From: JBOGXB01 sp050694215
GTDB lineage: Bacteria; Actinomycetota; CADDZG01; WHSQ01
Reading direction: 5' to 3'
NCBI GenBank assembly: GCA_050694215.1
Contig: JBOGXB010000009.1
Location: 1-40,863 of the forward strand
DNA length: 40,863 bases
Notes under the pieces: model-generated
Told to the model about the DNA's origin: nothing
Seen by the model: only the letters and a program-made list of their open reading frames with translations
Databases searched by the model: none
In this document: positions 39,923 to 40,863 of the stretch, piece after piece
Layout: each line of letters begins with the position of its first letter
How positions within the stretch are numbered: position 1 is the stretch's first letter
Program-made: the position numbers and the translations under genes

Positions 39923-39928
39923 ATTGTA
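39923..39928 (-). promoter_or_regulatory. Leaderless -10 element of ku
   Basis: Minus-strand TACAAT ends seven bases (CTCAGGG) before ATG 39915. It fixes the start against a longer in-frame reading. Confidence 0.5.
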
Positions 39929-39996
39929 AGGGAGCGGACCCCGTGGCCTGACGCGACTACAGAAAGTAGTTGGATAGGTGAAGGTAGTTGACGTTC

Positions 39997-40009
39997 CGTG
40001 TCGAACACG
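39997..40009. promoter_or_regulatory. Inverted repeat in the ku-bldD intergenic region
   Basis: CGTGT-CGA-ACACG, a 5-bp inverted repeat, lies just downstream of a TTGACG (39988-39993) that could be a -35 for bldD. Position and symmetry suit an operator. The BldD consensus as I remember it is not clearly matched, so autoregulation is only a possibility. Confidence 0.3.
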
Positions 40010-40076
40010 TGACTGTCCGGGACCAAGGCAACCGCGAGGGTGAGGCCCCTGTGGTTATCGAGAAGGAGCCAGACGC

Positions 40077-40556
40077 TTGAGCACTACGGAGTACGCAAGG
40101 GAGCTGGGTGACCGGCTGAGGCGCATAAGGGTCCAGAAGGGGATGTCGTTGCAGGACGTCCAGCAGACCTCGGGGGGCAAGTGGAAGGCAGCCGTGGTGG
40201 GCGCGTACGAGCGAGGGGACCGCAACGTCACCGTCGCGAGGCTGTCCGAGCTGGCCGGGTTCTACGACGTTCCTGTGCCGGAGATACTGCCGGACGAGTC
40301 CCCGCCGGCCCCGGGCCCCACCGAGAGCCGGCGCCGCGTCGTTCTCGACCTCGAGCGACTCGACCGCGTTCCTGAGTCAGAACGGGATCCCATCGCGCGT
40401 TTCACACACGCGATCCAGATCCAGCGGGGGGACTACAACGGCCGCGTCCTCACCATCCGGGAGGACGACCTGATGGCCCTGTCCTTGCTCTACCAGACGA
40501 CCGCCGACGAGCTCGCTCGGAGGCTGTCGGGCTGGGGACTCCTGGCCAACGGCTGA
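40077..40556 (+). CDS. bldD: BldD-like cyclic-di-GMP-responsive regulator
   Basis: A 159-residue HTH regulator matching Streptomyces BldD along its length: N-terminal XRE domain (YARELGDRLRRIRVQKGMSL, WKAAVVGAYERGDRNVTV, LAGFYDVPVPEILP), a Pro-rich linker and the C-terminal ligand domain. The cyclic-di-GMP motif RxD-x8-RxxD is conserved: R117-G-D119, eight residues, R128-E-D-D131 (BldD itself has RGD and RQDD). In Streptomyces a cyclic-di-GMP tetramer holds two C-terminal domains together so the protein represses developmental genes. TTG 40077 follows AAGGAG by about nine bases. It is divergent from ku. Confidence 0.95.
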   Translation: MSTTEYARELGDRLRRIRVQKGMSLQDVQQTSGGKWKAAVVGAYERGDRNVTVARLSELAGFYDVPVPEILPDESPPAPGPTESRRRVVLDLERLDRVPESERDPIARFTHAIQIQRGDYNGRVLTIREDDLMALSLLYQTTADELARRLSGWGLLANG

Positions 40557-40568
40557 AGCTCGCGCTCG

Positions 40569-40863
40569 TCAGGAGGCGACGGCGGCGACCGCGATTACGC
40601 CCAGAGCGAGCCAGTAAGCAGCGGTGAACGTGTAGTCGGGGGGCCGGGGCGGAAGCGGCACGAGAACCGCGAGGACCCATACGGGCATGACCGCGAGTCC
40701 GAAGACGAGCGCGTAGGCGAGGGCGACCCAGCGCACCCACTCCACCCCCAAGCCGATCGCGAGCGCCATCGAGACGAGAAGCACGCCCAGCACCGCTTGG
40801 CCTATGACGTCTCCGAGGGGTCCACCCTTCGCGAGCCGGAACACTCGGTAACCGAATCCCAGC
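40569..40863 (-). CDS. Membrane protein, 5' end beyond window
   Basis: The reading frame is open to the right edge of the window, so only the C-terminal ~98 residues are seen. They contain three hydrophobic helices (VIGQAVLGVLLVSMALAI, WVALAYALVFGLAVMPVWVL, YWLALGVIAVAAV) joined by short loops, with a GFGYRVFRLAKGG lead-in. An internal GTG at 40844 could be a start but the frame continues upstream without a stop. No family recognised. It is convergent with bldD, 12 bases between stops. Confidence 0.6.
   Translation of the reverse strand, partial: LGFGYRVFRLAKGGPLGDVIGQAVLGVLLVSMALAIGLGVEWVRWVALAYALVFGLAVMPVWVLAVLVPLPPRPPDYTFTAAYWLALGVIAVAAVAS

Noticed and set aside
39997..40009. Firm BldD operator call
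   Set aside because: The inverted repeat does not clearly fit the BldD consensus as I remember it; kept only as a low-confidence site.
1..40863. tRNA, rRNA, CRISPR array or integrase
   Set aside because: I looked for T-loop/cloverleaf patterns, rRNA-like segments, regularly spaced repeats and recombinase motifs and found none; small tRNA genes cannot be wholly excluded by eye.

Overview
The window is a GC-rich, gene-dense bacterial chromosome segment. It most likely comes from an uncultured, deeply branching member of the Actinomycetota. The support is a set of lineage-typical regulators: BldD with its cyclic-di-GMP motif, BldC, a SigR/RsrA redox pair, a PdtaS-type histidine kinase, an RsbW/SigB-family pair, bacterial Ku, and an ESX-like (type VII) secretion locus. 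No rRNA, tRNA, CRISPR array, integrase or transposase was seen. No gene-free stretch exceeds 300 bases; the first 261 bases hold nothing recognisable.

Layout. 0.3-7.7 kb is a mixed region: a hypothetical protein, an SDR oxidoreductase, a large secreted DUF6351-like protein, a membrane-anchored matrixin with a cytosolic zinc ribbon, two small zinc-ribbon proteins, an orphan receiver domain and an alpha/beta hydrolase. 7.7-19.5 kb is a non-canonical type VII secretion locus: a three-ATPase EccC, a WXG100 protein, an EspC-like protein, an 831-residue WXG-headed substrate, two paralogous membrane-anchored proteins, an EccD-type ubiquitin-like domain fused to a MinD/EspI-like ATPase, and a VWA protein coupled to a second membrane-anchored extracellular protein. 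EccB, the EccD channel, EccE and mycosin are not in the window. 19.6-24.9 kb holds a membrane-anchored MurF, a DinB-like protein, Ddl, SigR, RsrA, BldC and a winged-helix/coiled-coil protein.

24.9-31.4 kb is an acyl-CoA block: two crotonase-fold enzymes, an acyl-CoA carboxylase beta subunit, an epoxide hydrolase, a BKACE (DUF849) enzyme and a 71-residue biotinyl carrier, with upp on the other strand. 31.5-34.0 kb holds DUF2203, a metallophosphoesterase and PdtaS. 34.1-40.9 kb holds a secreted protein in a direct-repeat-flanked segment, the operon rsbW - stress sigma factor - class A PBP, Ku, BldD and a membrane protein cut by the window edge.

The order SigR, RsrA, 71-aa biotinyl protein, PdtaS on one strand matches, from memory, the Mycobacterium tuberculosis order sigH, rshA, TB7.3, pdtaS, here opened up by inserted genes.

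Three observations go beyond gene content. Two copies (about 155 bp, 91% identical over a 91-bp core) of a foldback repeat show compensatory changes in their stems, and each abuts a stop codon. At least six genes without a ribosome site have TANNNT exactly seven bases before the start codon, which suggests leaderless transcripts. A truncated K+ channel RCK fragment is wedged between one repeat copy and the epoxide hydrolase.
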